NCBI GenBank assembly: GCA_027494135.1
Contig: JAOSJK010000012.1
Span: 315,001-379,000 of the forward strand
Direction: 5' to 3'
DNA from: Acidimicrobiia bacterium
Lineage (GTDB): Bacteria; Actinomycetota; Acidimicrobiia; IMCC26256; PALSA-610
Length of the DNA: 64,000 bases
The position numbers and the translations under genes are program-made. Shown piece by piece: positions 17,114 to 25,875 of the stretch (its first letter is position 1; the number at the start of each line of letters is the position of its first letter). The notes below the pieces were generated by a model that was given only the letters and a program-made list of their open reading frames with translations, had not been told where the DNA came from and did no database searches.

Positions 17114-19749
17114 GGATCCACCGCATCAGGCTCCGCAACTATCGGGGGATCGGGGACCGCGAGGTCGAGTTCGCGACGACCGGTGTCACGATCGTCGAGG
17201 GCGGGAACGAGGTCGGGAAGTCGAGTCTCGCCGAGGCCATCGACCTGCTCTTCGAGGAGCGCGACGACACGACCAAGTCGCGGGTACGTTCGGTCAAGCC
17301 CGTCGGTCAAGACGTCGGTGCCGAGATCGAGGCCGAGGTCACAGCCGGTGAGTACCACTTCGTCTACTCGAAGCGTTGGCACCGCGATCGATTCACTCGA
17401 CTCGAGATCATCGAACCACGTCGTGAGCAGATCGAGGGACGACCGGCTCACGATCGGGTGAGGGAGATCCTCGATGCGACCGTCGATGACTCCCTCTGGC
17501 GGGCGCTGCGCGTCGACCAGAACGCCGCCCACAAGCAACCCGCCTGGGGGACCGACTCCTCGCTCGCGCGGGCGCTCGACATCGCGGCCGGCGGGTCCGA
17601 GGCCACTGCGCAGGACGGTGATCTCTTTGCGCGCGTCCGCGATGAGCGCGACAGGTACTGGACCGCGGCGACAAGCCGGCCCAACGCCGGGCGATTGGCC
17701 GTCGAGCGGGAGTGCACCGAGGCGCGGCATGAGGTCGAGGAGGTCACCGCCGCCCTGAAGGCGCTCGAAGCCGACGTCGATCTCCATGGGCGCTTGACGC
17801 ATGAGGTCGAAGACCTACGGGAGCAGCTCGCCTCGATCACGGAGGATCGGGACCGCCTGGTCGAGGAGCTGAGCACCGTCGAGAAGCGCGAGGCCGAGAT
17901 CGAGAGGCTCGGATCCGAGGCCGAGGTCGCGGCCGGTGTTCTCGAACGATCGCAAGATGCCTCCGCCGCCCGATGCGACCTCGTGAGAGACGTCGATCAA
18001 CGGCGCGTCGCGCAAGAGGAGATCGAGGGAGAACGGCTGCGAAGCGATCCCGCTCTCGAGGCTGCCCGGCGCGGTGTCGAGGTGGCCGAATCGAAGTTGC
18101 GGGCCGCACAGCAGTCGCTGGGTGCAGCGCGCGTCGCGTCGGAGCGGGCTGCCGCCGACCACCAGCATCTGCGCGATCGCTTCGACCTCGAGACCCTCAC
18201 CGAGCGGCACGGGCACGCCGCAGAGGCAGAGGGCGACATCGCCACCGCCGATGAGCTGCTGGCGACATCCAAGGTCGACGATGGGGCCCTCGACGCCATA
18301 GAGGCCGCACACACGCGGGTCACGACGCTGCGCGCCTCGCTCGACGCGAGCTCGGTGGTCGTTCGCACCGAGGCGCTGCGCGACATCTCACTGCAGGTGG
18401 GCGACGAGGTGGTCTCGCTGCGCGGGGGCGAAGCCGACGAGCGGCAGGTCTCCGGTGAGATGGAGCTGCTGGTTGGCGATCACGCCCGCATGGTCGTGGT
18501 CCCGGGCGGGGATGCACGGGCCCTCGGCTTGCAGCTCGCGACCGCTCGCGACGAGCTCGATCGCCTCTGTCGCTCCGTGGGGGTCGATGATGTCGCGTCT
18601 GCAAGGCGGTCCCACCAGGCCCGGCAGATGGCGAAGCAGGCCCGCGACGCAGCGATGCAGCGCCGCAGCCAGAGCCTTCGCGACCTGACCCTCGACGAGA
18701 TGGTCGGAAAGATCGAACGACTCGAGGCGGCGATCGCCTCGTACGAAGGCTCGCTCGACGCCGGATCCTCGCTCCCGGCCGATCTCTCGTCGGCGCACCG
18801 GCTCGCCGACGACGCCGCGAGCGATCTGCACGACGCTGAAGAGGTCGTACGCGGCTGCGACGAGCACCTGAGAATGACTCGAGATCAGTGCCAGGACCTT
18901 CTTCTCAATCGCAGCAGCCTCGACGAGAGACTCAGGTCGTCGGCGGAAGAGCTCTACAAGGTGGCCCAGCGCCTCGAAGCGGCTCGCGCGGAGGAGTCCG
19001 ATGAGGGCCTCGAGGAGCGTGTCGCCGCTGCCCGTACCGTGTCGGAGGCAGCCTCGGAAGCCCTCCGATCGGCCACGGAGGCACTCGCGAAGGACGACCC
19101 GGAGTCATTGCGGCTGCGCTGCGAGAACGCGAAGCTGGCCGTAGCGAGGACCGCCTCGGAGATCCGCGACCGCGAGAACGACCTCAGCGGCGCTCAGGCC
19201 CGCCTCGAGGTCCGCGGCGAGGACGGCCTCCAGCACGACCTCGACGAGGCCTCGACCCGCCTCGCGCATGCTCGATCAGCGCTGGAGCGACTCGAGGCCC
19301 GTGCCGACGCCGCGCTCCTGCTCCACACCACCATGACCCGCCATCGCGACGCTGCGAGGCGGCGCTACGTCGCGCCGTTCCGTGAGCGGATCGAAGGCCT
19401 CGCGAGAGTCGTCTTCGGGCCCGGCCTGGAGGTGGAGCTCGACGAAGACCTCCAGATCGTCCGTCGCACACTCGACGGGAAGACCATCGATTGGGACGAT
19501 CTGAGCAACGGTGCCAAGGAGCAGCTGGCCGTCGTCGCCCGCCTTGCATGCGCGGCAATGGTGAGCGACGACGGTGGTGTCCCGGTCATCTTCGACGACG
19601 CACTCGGCAACACCGACACCCCTCGCCTAGAGCGCATGGGGGCCGTCCTCGCCGCAGCCTGCGGTGATTCCCAGGTGATCGTGCTCACCTGCATGCCCGA
19701 CCGCTACCGCAACGTAGGCAGCGCCAGGGTCGTTCGAGTCACTCCCTGA
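17110..19749 (+). CDS. sbcC: SbcC-like SMC-type ATPase of DNA repair
   Basis: This 879-residue partner of SbcD opens and tethers DNA ends in an ATP-dependent way. The Walker A motif is GGNEVGKSS (residues 31-39). A long coiled coil follows, and the C-terminal ATPase half has a signature region (LSNGAKEQLAVVARLA) and Walker B (PVIFDDALGNTD). I find no CxxC zinc hook at the coiled-coil apex. Instead a beta-rich, glycine-containing segment (about residues 415-478) interrupts the coils, closer in layout to YhaN-like proteins than to E. coli SbcC. GTG 17110 overlaps the sbcD stop. Confidence 0.88.
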   Translation: MRIHRIRLRNYRGIGDREVEFATTGVTIVEGGNEVGKSSLAEAIDLLFEERDDTTKSRVRSVKPVGQDVGAEIEAEVTAGEYHFVYSKRWHRDRFTRLEIIEPRREQIEGRPAHDRVREILDATVDDSLWRALRVDQNAAHKQPAWGTDSSLARALDIAAGGSEATAQDGDLFARVRDERDRYWTAATSRPNAGRLAVERECTEARHEVEEVTAALKALEADVDLHGRLTHEVEDLREQLASITEDRDRLVEELSTVEKREAEIERLGSEAEVAAGVLERSQDASAARCDLVRDVDQRRVAQEEIEGERLRSDPALEAARRGVEVAESKLRAAQQSLGAARVASERAAADHQHLRDRFDLETLTERHGHAAEAEGDIATADELLATSKVDDGALDAIEAAHTRVTTLRASLDASSVVVRTEALRDISLQVGDEVVSLRGGEADERQVSGEMELLVGDHARMVVVPGGDARALGLQLATARDELDRLCRSVGVDDVASARRSHQARQMAKQARDAAMQRRSQSLRDLTLDEMVGKIERLEAAIASYEGSLDAGSSLPADLSSAHRLADDAASDLHDAEEVVRGCDEHLRMTRDQCQDLLLNRSSLDERLRSSAEELYKVAQRLEAARAEESDEGLEERVAAARTVSEAASEALRSATEALAKDDPESLRLRCENAKLAVARTASEIRDRENDLSGAQARLEVRGEDGLQHDLDEASTRLAHARSALERLEARADAALLLHTTMTRHRDAARRRYVAPFRERIEGLARVVFGPGLEVELDEDLQIVRRTLDGKTIDWDDLSNGAKEQLAVVARLACAAMVSDDGGVPVIFDDALGNTDTPRLERMGAVLAAACGDSQVIVLTCMPDRYRNVGSARVVRVTP

Positions 19750-19808
19750 GCACCCCGCACCGGCCGCTCCGACGCCGCGGTGTCGCATCCGTCCGCGAGA
19801 ATGGGTCC

Positions 19809-20536
19809 ATGACCTACCGTGCCCTGCTCCTCGACTTCTACGGCACCCTCGCCGAATCCCCCGACTGGGGACCGTCGTGGCAGGAGATCCTCGCCGAGCA
19901 GGGCATCGACCTTCCCGACGACGTACGCGACCGCTGGTGGGGCGACGGCATCGACGGCGCCGAGCACGACGAGCACTCGCAGAGCCGCGACCATTACATG
20001 GCCTGGCAACGAGAGCGAATGAGCGGCCTGCTGGCCGACTGCGGGGTCTCCGACGACCGCCACGCCCCGATCATCGATCGCTTCCGATCCGTCGGGGCGC
20101 ACCGCCGGATCGTCGCCTACGACGAGGTCGCCACAGTCCTCACCGCCGCCCGCGACCGGGGGCTGACCCTGGCGATCTGCTCCAACTGGGACTGGGACCT
20201 GGCCGAGGCCGTCGAGTCGGCCGGCCTCCTCGGCCACGTCGACCTCATGGTCTCCTCCGCCTGGGTGGGAGCACGCAAGCCCCACCCCCGCATCTACACG
20301 CACACCCTCGAGCAGGCCGGCGTAACCCCCGACGAAGCGCTCTTCGTCGGCGATACCTGGGGCCCCGACGTCGACGGCCCCCGCGCCGCCGGCATGACGC
20401 CGGTCTACGTGCGCAGAGCGCACAGGAGCGCGATCACACCGCCCCCGACGACGCCCACGACCACCCGGTCGCGCGCCTCCCCGACCTGCACGGCCTCCTC
20501 GACCTCATCGACGCTGCCCTCGCGCGACGCCCGTAG
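19809..20536 (+). CDS. HAD-superfamily hydrolase (frameshift near C-terminus)
   Basis: This is a phosphatase-like HAD protein of about 242 residues. Motif I is LLDFYGTLAE (nucleophile Asp; the second catalytic Asp is replaced by Tyr, as in many HAD-IA members), motif II is ICSNWD, motif III is the Lys of ARKPHPRIY, and motif IV is FVGDTWGPDVDGPRAAG. The frame shifts at about 20408-20425, after PVYVRRA. The next frame gives a natural end, ARLPDLHGLLDLIDAALARRP, stopping at 20536, whereas the original frame continues into a Thr/Ser-rich artefact. The substrate is unknown. Confidence 0.8.
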
Positions 20537-20596
20537 CCCGATCCGGCTGCTCGCGGCCTAACCTCGGGGCGTCGACCGCCACCGTAGGGAGCAGCC

Positions 20597-21994
20597 ATGA
20601 CCGTCACGGGACCAGCGACCGACGTCTCGACCATCCCGGCCACCGTCGCGCGGCTGCGAGCCGCATTCGACAGCGGGCGGACCACACCGCTCGAGTGGAG
20701 GCGCGCGCAGCTCCACCGCCTGCGCACCCTCGTGACCGAGCACGAGCGGGAGCTCCTCGACGCCCTGGCAGCCGACGTCGGCAAGCCACCCATCGAGGCC
20801 TACGCAGCCGACCTCGGGTTCGTCACCGGCGACGTCGACCTCGCGCTGAAGCACCTAGACCGCTGGACGCGCCCCCGGCGTGTGCGCACTCCCATGACGA
20901 GCCAACCCGCGAAGTCGTCGATCGTGCGTGAGCCCCTCGGCGTGGTCCTCGTGATCGCGCCGTGGAACTACCCGATCCAGCTACAGCTCGCCCCGATGGT
21001 CGCGGCAATCGCAGCGGGCAACGCAGTGGTGGCCAAGCCGTCGGAGGTGTCCCCGCGCTGCTCGGCACTGCTCGGCCGGCTCATTCCCGAGTACCTCGAC
21101 CCCGAGGCGATCGCCGTGGTGGAGGGCGGCGTGACCGAGACGACCGCCCTCCTCGACGAGCGCTTCGACCACATCTTCTACACCGGCAACGGCCGCGTGG
21201 CGCGCGTAGTGATGGCGGCCGCGGCCAGGAACCTGACGCCGGTGACACTCGAGCTGGGCGGCAAGAGCCCGACGATCGTCGCGCGCGACGCCAAGATCGA
21301 GCTCGCCGCGCGACGCATCGCCTGGGGGAAATTCCTCAACGCCGGCCAGACCTGCATCGCTCCCGACTACGTGCTCGTAGACCGCGCGGTCGAAGAGCCG
21401 CTCCTCGACGCTCTCGCGTCTACCGTCCGCAAGTTCTACGGTGCCGATCCACGACACAGCCCCGACTACGCCCGGATCGTCAACGACACCCACTTCCGCC
21501 GCCTCGAGAAGCTCCTGCACGACGGCCGCACCGTCGTCGGTGGTGAGACCTACGAGGCGGCGCGCTACATCGCCCCGACGATCCTCGCCGATGTCTCACC
21601 GGATGCGCCCGTGATGGACGAGGAGATCTTCGGACCGATCCTCCCCGTGATCGCCGTCGACGGGGTCGGCGAGGCGATCTCCTTCGTACGCGAGCGCGAC
21701 AAGCCACTCGCCCTCTACGTGTTCACCGAGTCCGACGAGATCGCCGACCTGGCCGTGGCCGAGACCTCGTCAGGCGGTGTCTGCGTGAACGCGACTCTTC
21801 TGCACATCGCCAACACGGAGCTGCCGTTCGGCGGCGTCGGCGAGAGCGGTATGGGTGCCTACCACGGCGAGTCGGGCTTCGAGACGTTCAGCCACCACAA
21901 GTCGGTGATGCGCCGCTCGACCCGCCTCGATCCGCCGGTCATGTACCCGCCCTACCGCAGATGGAAGGAGCGGGTCCTGCGTCGGGTCCTGTGA
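20597..21994 (+). CDS. Aldehyde dehydrogenase, ALDH3-like
   Basis: This is a complete 465-residue NAD(P)-dependent aldehyde dehydrogenase that oxidises an aldehyde to its acid. The landmarks are intact: IAPWNYPIQLQLAP, the general-base Glu in TLELGGKSPTIV, the nucleophile Cys in NAGQTCIAPDYV, EEIFGPILPVI, and the C-terminal LPFGGVGESGMGAYHG. The length and the PFGGVGESGMG ending fit the class 3/fatty aldehyde group. The start is ATG 20597 with GGGAGC upstream. Nearby acyl-CoA ligase and WS/DGAT genes suggest fatty aldehydes, which is inference. Confidence 0.92.
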   Translation: MTVTGPATDVSTIPATVARLRAAFDSGRTTPLEWRRAQLHRLRTLVTEHERELLDALAADVGKPPIEAYAADLGFVTGDVDLALKHLDRWTRPRRVRTPMTSQPAKSSIVREPLGVVLVIAPWNYPIQLQLAPMVAAIAAGNAVVAKPSEVSPRCSALLGRLIPEYLDPEAIAVVEGGVTETTALLDERFDHIFYTGNGRVARVVMAAAARNLTPVTLELGGKSPTIVARDAKIELAARRIAWGKFLNAGQTCIAPDYVLVDRAVEEPLLDALASTVRKFYGADPRHSPDYARIVNDTHFRRLEKLLHDGRTVVGGETYEAARYIAPTILADVSPDAPVMDEEIFGPILPVIAVDGVGEAISFVRERDKPLALYVFTESDEIADLAVAETSSGGVCVNATLLHIANTELPFGGVGESGMGAYHGESGFETFSHHKSVMRRSTRLDPPVMYPPYRRWKERVLRRVL

Positions 21995-22027
21995 CCCGGC
22001 GCAGAGCCCTGCGACCCGAGGAGACAT

Positions 22028-22882
22028 GTGGCCCAAGACGACTGGCGGGAGCAGAAGAGGCGAGTCTGGGACGCGCTCGCGCCGGCGTGGGAGCGTCACA
22101 GGGTCGACTTCGCAGAGCGGACGCGCCCCGTGAGCGAGTGGCTCGTCGAGCACCTCGACGCGCGCCCCGGCGACGTCATTCTGGAGCTCGCCGCAGGCAC
22201 CGGTGAGACCGGCTTCCTTGTCGCGCCAGTGCTCGGCCACGCCGGGCGACTCATCTCGACCGATCTCTCACCCGCGATGCTCCAGGCCGCGCGCAACAGC
22301 GCCGCCGGTCGCGGAGTGCGCAACGTCGAGTTCCGCGTGGCCGACCTGCTGGAGATACCACTCGAGGACGCAAGCGTCGATGGTGTCCTCTGCCGGTGGG
22401 GCTACCAGCAGGTACCCGACCCGGGACGCGCTCTCCGCGAGGCGCACCGCGTGCTACGCAGGAGGCGGCGCATCTGCATCTCGGTGTGGGCGGACGGCTC
22501 CCGCAACCCACTCGACGCCGCCCTGACCGCAGCACTGGCCGAGATGGACGCGCCCGCCACCCGGCGGCCGGCCCCTTACTCGGCTCCTGTGCCGGCACTG
22601 GAGACGGCCGAGGAGGTCGGCATGATGCTCTGCGAGGCGGATCTCGTAGACGTGCTCGTGCAGGAGCACGACCTCCGATGGCGGTTCGCCGACGGCGCGG
22701 ACCTCTGGGCGTTCGTCTCGGATCTCTTCGGGGGCGCTGCGATGCGCATAGCGGCCCTCGAGCCGGCGGACCGGGCGACCGTCCACGAGAGCCTCGTTGC
22801 GGCGCTGGCCGGTTTCCGGACAGAGCACGGCGGATACGACGTGCCGGCGCTCTGCCTCAACGCGACGGCCGCATGCCCCTGA
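22028..22882 (+). CDS. Class I SAM-dependent methyltransferase
   Basis: This 284-residue methyltransferase has motif I LELAAGTGETG, the acidic end of strand 2 (STDLSPAML), FRVADLLEIPLEDASVD and the post-motif helix DPGRALREAHRVLR, in the style of UbiE-like enzymes. The usual PGG turn after the VLR motif is replaced by a run of arginines (RRRRR), which is odd and could reflect local sequence error. GTG 22028 follows GGAG at 22019-22023. The substrate is unknown. Confidence 0.8.
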   Translation: MAQDDWREQKRRVWDALAPAWERHRVDFAERTRPVSEWLVEHLDARPGDVILELAAGTGETGFLVAPVLGHAGRLISTDLSPAMLQAARNSAAGRGVRNVEFRVADLLEIPLEDASVDGVLCRWGYQQVPDPGRALREAHRVLRRRRRICISVWADGSRNPLDAALTAALAEMDAPATRRPAPYSAPVPALETAEEVGMMLCEADLVDVLVQEHDLRWRFADGADLWAFVSDLFGGAAMRIAALEPADRATVHESLVAALAGFRTEHGGYDVPALCLNATAACP

Positions 22883-22906
22883 CGGGCGGGGGCCCGAAGA
22901 CGGGTG

Positions 22907-24463
22907 TCAGTTGACACCTCGTTCGCGACCCGCCCAGTAGGGTGCGCGAAGGTCGCGCTTCAGCACCTTCATCGCTCCCGACAGCGGCAGCGGCTCATCT
23001 CGGAACTCGACCGACTTCGGGACCTTGTAGCCGGCGATCGATCGACGGGCGTGCTCGACTATCTCCTCCTCGGAGGCCGTCATCTCGTCGCGGAGCACGA
23101 CGATCGCATGTACGGCCTCTCCCCAGGTCTCGTTGGGTACGCCGATCACAGCCACCTGCGCGACAGCAGGATGCGTCGCGATCGCGTTCTCGACCTCGAC
23201 CGAGTACACGTTCTCGCCGCCGGAGACGATCATGTCCTTCACGCGGTCCACCAGGTACAGATAGCCCTTCGGGTCGGCGTACCCCGCGTCGCCCGTGTGA
23301 TACCACCCGCCGCGGAACGCCTCCTCGGTCGCCTCGGGCTTCTTCCAGTACTCGCGCATGTACTGCCCCCCCACGGAAGCACACTTCGCCCGTCTCGCCG
23401 ACCGGCAGGATGGTCCCGTCGGGGTCCTGGATGCTCATGACGGTTCCGATGACGGGACGCCCGGCCGACCTCAGCAGAGCGCCTCCGCCGCGGTGCTCCT
23501 CGGGGCCGAGCAGGGTGGAGACCGACGATCCCTCCGTCATCCCGTATCCCTGGAAGACCTCGACGTTCGGGAGCATCTCCAGCGTGCGCTCGAGCAGCGT
23601 CGTCGGCATCGGCGACGCGCCGTAGACGAGACGGGTCAGGCCCGCCATCTGCTCGGGGCGGAATCCGGGAGTGTCGAGGAGCATAGCGAGCATGGTCGGC
23701 ACGACCACGGTCATGGTCACCCCGTGTCGCTCCATCGCATCGAGCACCTCCGGAGGGTTGAACATCGGCACGAAGACCGACGTACCGCCACTGCCCGGGA
23801 TGCCGAGGATCCCCCCATCGACGCGGCGTGGAACATCGGCGTCTGGTGCAGGAACACGTAGTCCTCGCCCAGCCCGACGCCGATGGCGATGTGGTACAGG
23901 TTGAGCATCTCGGCCCGGTGCTCGAGGAGCACGCCCTTCGGCAGACCCGTCGTACCACCCGTGTACATCAGCACCACCGGATCCGTCTCCTCCGGCTCCG
24001 GCGGCACGCCCGAATCGGCTCCTGCCATCAGGTCCTCCAGCTTCGCGTCGTGCTCGACGTCGCCGTCGCCGATCAGCACGACGTGCTCGAGCCCCACCTC
24101 GTCGCGTACGGCGTTGATCAACCCGGCGAACGGCGCATCGACGAAGCAGACCTTCGTCTCCGAGTCGGCGAGGATGTAGGCGAGCTCCTTGGTGGCGAGC
24201 CGGAGATTGAGCGGGTTGACCACTCCGACGCCGAGGAACGCCGCGTGGTACAGCTCGAGGAAGTGGTGGCTGTTGAGCGCCATGACCGCGAATCGGTCTC
24301 CACGAGAGATGCCCAGATCGTCGTGCAGCACCGACGCGACTCGACAGACACGGTCGAGGTGCTGCGCGTACGTCCCCTCGTACGCCCCGTCGAAGAACGC
24401 GACCTTCGCGGCGTTTCGCTCGACCGCCGGAAGTAGCAGCCTATGGAAGAGAAGCTCCTGCAT
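22907..24463 (-). CDS. AMP-forming acyl-CoA synthetase (two frameshifts)
   Basis: This enzyme of about 518 residues activates a carboxylic acid through an acyl-AMP to the CoA thioester. Visible motifs are VVLMYTGGTTGLPKGV (P-loop), VFQGYGMTEGSS, GWYHTGDAGY, YLVDRVKDMIVSGGENVYS and the C-terminal catalytic Lys region GAMKVLKRDL. Shifts lie on the C runs 23811-23816 (one base missing) and 23366-23372 (one base extra), between SMGG and ILGIPGSGG and within CFRGGQYMREYW. ATG 24463 is chosen because GGAGG stands seven bases before it; a GTG four codons upstream would place that site inside the gene. The chain length of the substrate is not evident. Confidence 0.88.
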
Positions 24464-24518
24464 CGCGACCTCCACTCATCGCTCAGCCGTCGGGTGCGCT
24501 CGATGTGCCGGCCGGCAT

Positions 24519-25152
24519 CTACATGCCGAAGCGGGCGGCTATCACCAGTGCAACTGCCTCGGGCGGACCGTCGACCGTGACGTCGGCGGCCTCCTTCCGG
24601 CCCGACATGTACAGAGCCACCTCGCCCGTGGTGCCCGAGACGGTCACCCGGGGCTCGGTCTTCGAGAGAGCCTTGCGGCGTCCGTAGCCGTCGACGATCT
24701 CGATCCCGGCGCTCTTGACCCTCCGCACCGAGAGACGCCCCGACAGGCAGGTCATCCTCCAGAGGATGTCGTCGACGCCGGGGTCGTCGGGGCGCGGCGC
24801 GCTCCCGGCGGCACGGCGGACGTCCTCGTGGTGGACCCAGTTCTCGTAGACGTTCATGACTGCCAACGGCCCCACCCGGTGCACCAGCGGCGGACCTGCG
24901 CGAAGCCGCTGGACCATCCAGTCGAAGCCTCTGTCCTTCGCGGCATCCATCAGTCGTTGGGTGTGACGCCCCAACGCCCCACCCAACGCAACGCCGGGGG
25001 TACGAGTCGGGGCGCCTGTCGAGAACGACCAAGTGCGCCGCGAGATCGGCGACCATCCACCCCTCGCAGAGGGTCGGGCCGTCGGGCCCGACGGTCTCGA
25101 GCGTCTCGCAGAGCGCGTCGCGCTCCGCACGTAGGATCTCCGCTGCACCCAT
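24519..25152 (-). CDS. DinB/mycothiol-dependent maleylpyruvate isomerase-like protein (TIGR03083/TIGR03085 type; frameshift)
   Basis: The corrected product is about 210 residues. The N-terminal four-helix bundle begins EILRAERDALCETLETVGPD and has the typical LCEGWMVADLAAHLVV, with the metal-binding His of AAHL. The second metal site is WVHHEDVRR. The frame shifts at the GGGGG run 24996-25000; dropping one base joins RRPDSYP to GVALGGALGRH. Families of this kind bind a divalent metal and often use mycothiol as cofactor in Actinobacteria. The actual reaction is unknown. Confidence 0.8.
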
Positions 25153-25260
25153 ACCGCACCCTTCGTCCCGAACCGTACCGTAGAGCATGCCACGCCGGCC
25201 CGCCCTGCGCCGACCAACGCCGTGCTCCGTCCACCTTCCGACCGCCCTACGCTTGTGATC

Positions 25261-25875
25261 GTGGACAGTGACGCGTGGAACGAGCGCTATCTCGCGCGCG
25301 ACGACCTCGTATGGGCGGAGGCACCCAACCGCTTCGTCGAGTCGGAGTGTGCGTCCATCACTCCCGGACGCGCCCTCGACCTCGCCTGCGGAGAGGGCCG
25401 CAACGCCGTCTGGCTCGCCGGACTCGGCTGGCGGGTCACCGCCGTCGACTGGGCCGATGCGGCCATCGACAAGGGTAGGGCGCTCGCCCTCAGGAGGGGC
25501 GTCAACGTCGAGTGGGTAGTCGCCGATCTCCTGACCTACGAGCCGGAGCGCAGTTCGTACGACCTCGTCGTCCTCTCGTACCTGCAGGTCCCTCCCGGCG
25601 ATCGCTCGATCATCTGGCCGGCCGCTGCCTCGGCGGTGGCGCCCGGCGGCACCATCATGGTCGTGGGCCACCACTCGCGGAACCTACATGAGGGGTGGGG
25701 CGGCCCCCGCGAGCCCGCCGTCCTCTACACGCCGGCCGACGTCGTCGCGACCCTCGACGCCGACGGCGGCTTCGACATCGTGCGCGCCGACGAAGTGCAG
25801 CGCCCCGTCGAGATCGAGGACGGCACACGGGCCACAGCCATCGACTGTCTGGTCAAGGCCGTTCGGCGGCGATGA
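25261..25875 (+). CDS. Class I SAM-dependent methyltransferase, TehB-like
   Basis: This small methyltransferase of about 204 residues begins DSDAWNERYLARDDLVWAEAPN, the usual opening of TehB and thiopurine-type enzymes. It has motif I ALDLACGEGRNAVWLA, then VTAVDWADAAIDKG and a motif IV-like SYDLVVLSYLQV, with motif V/VI as APGGTIMVVGHH. GTG 25261 is preferred; GTG 25255 is also possible. The stop overlaps the GH78-like gene's ATG (ATGA at 25872-25875), so the two are co-translated, but no functional link is obvious. Confidence 0.82.
   Translation: MDSDAWNERYLARDDLVWAEAPNRFVESECASITPGRALDLACGEGRNAVWLAGLGWRVTAVDWADAAIDKGRALALRRGVNVEWVVADLLTYEPERSSYDLVVLSYLQVPPGDRSIIWPAAASAVAPGGTIMVVGHHSRNLHEGWGGPREPAVLYTPADVVATLDADGGFDIVRADEVQRPVEIEDGTRATAIDCLVKAVRRR

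Noticed and set aside
15913..19749. Single 1278-codon frame that would fuse SbcD and SbcC
   Set aside because: Between about 16710 and 17109 this frame gives Arg-rich nonsense, while another frame holds the true SbcD C-terminus ending at 17113. sbcC starts separately at GTG 17110. The fusion is a by-product of one indel.
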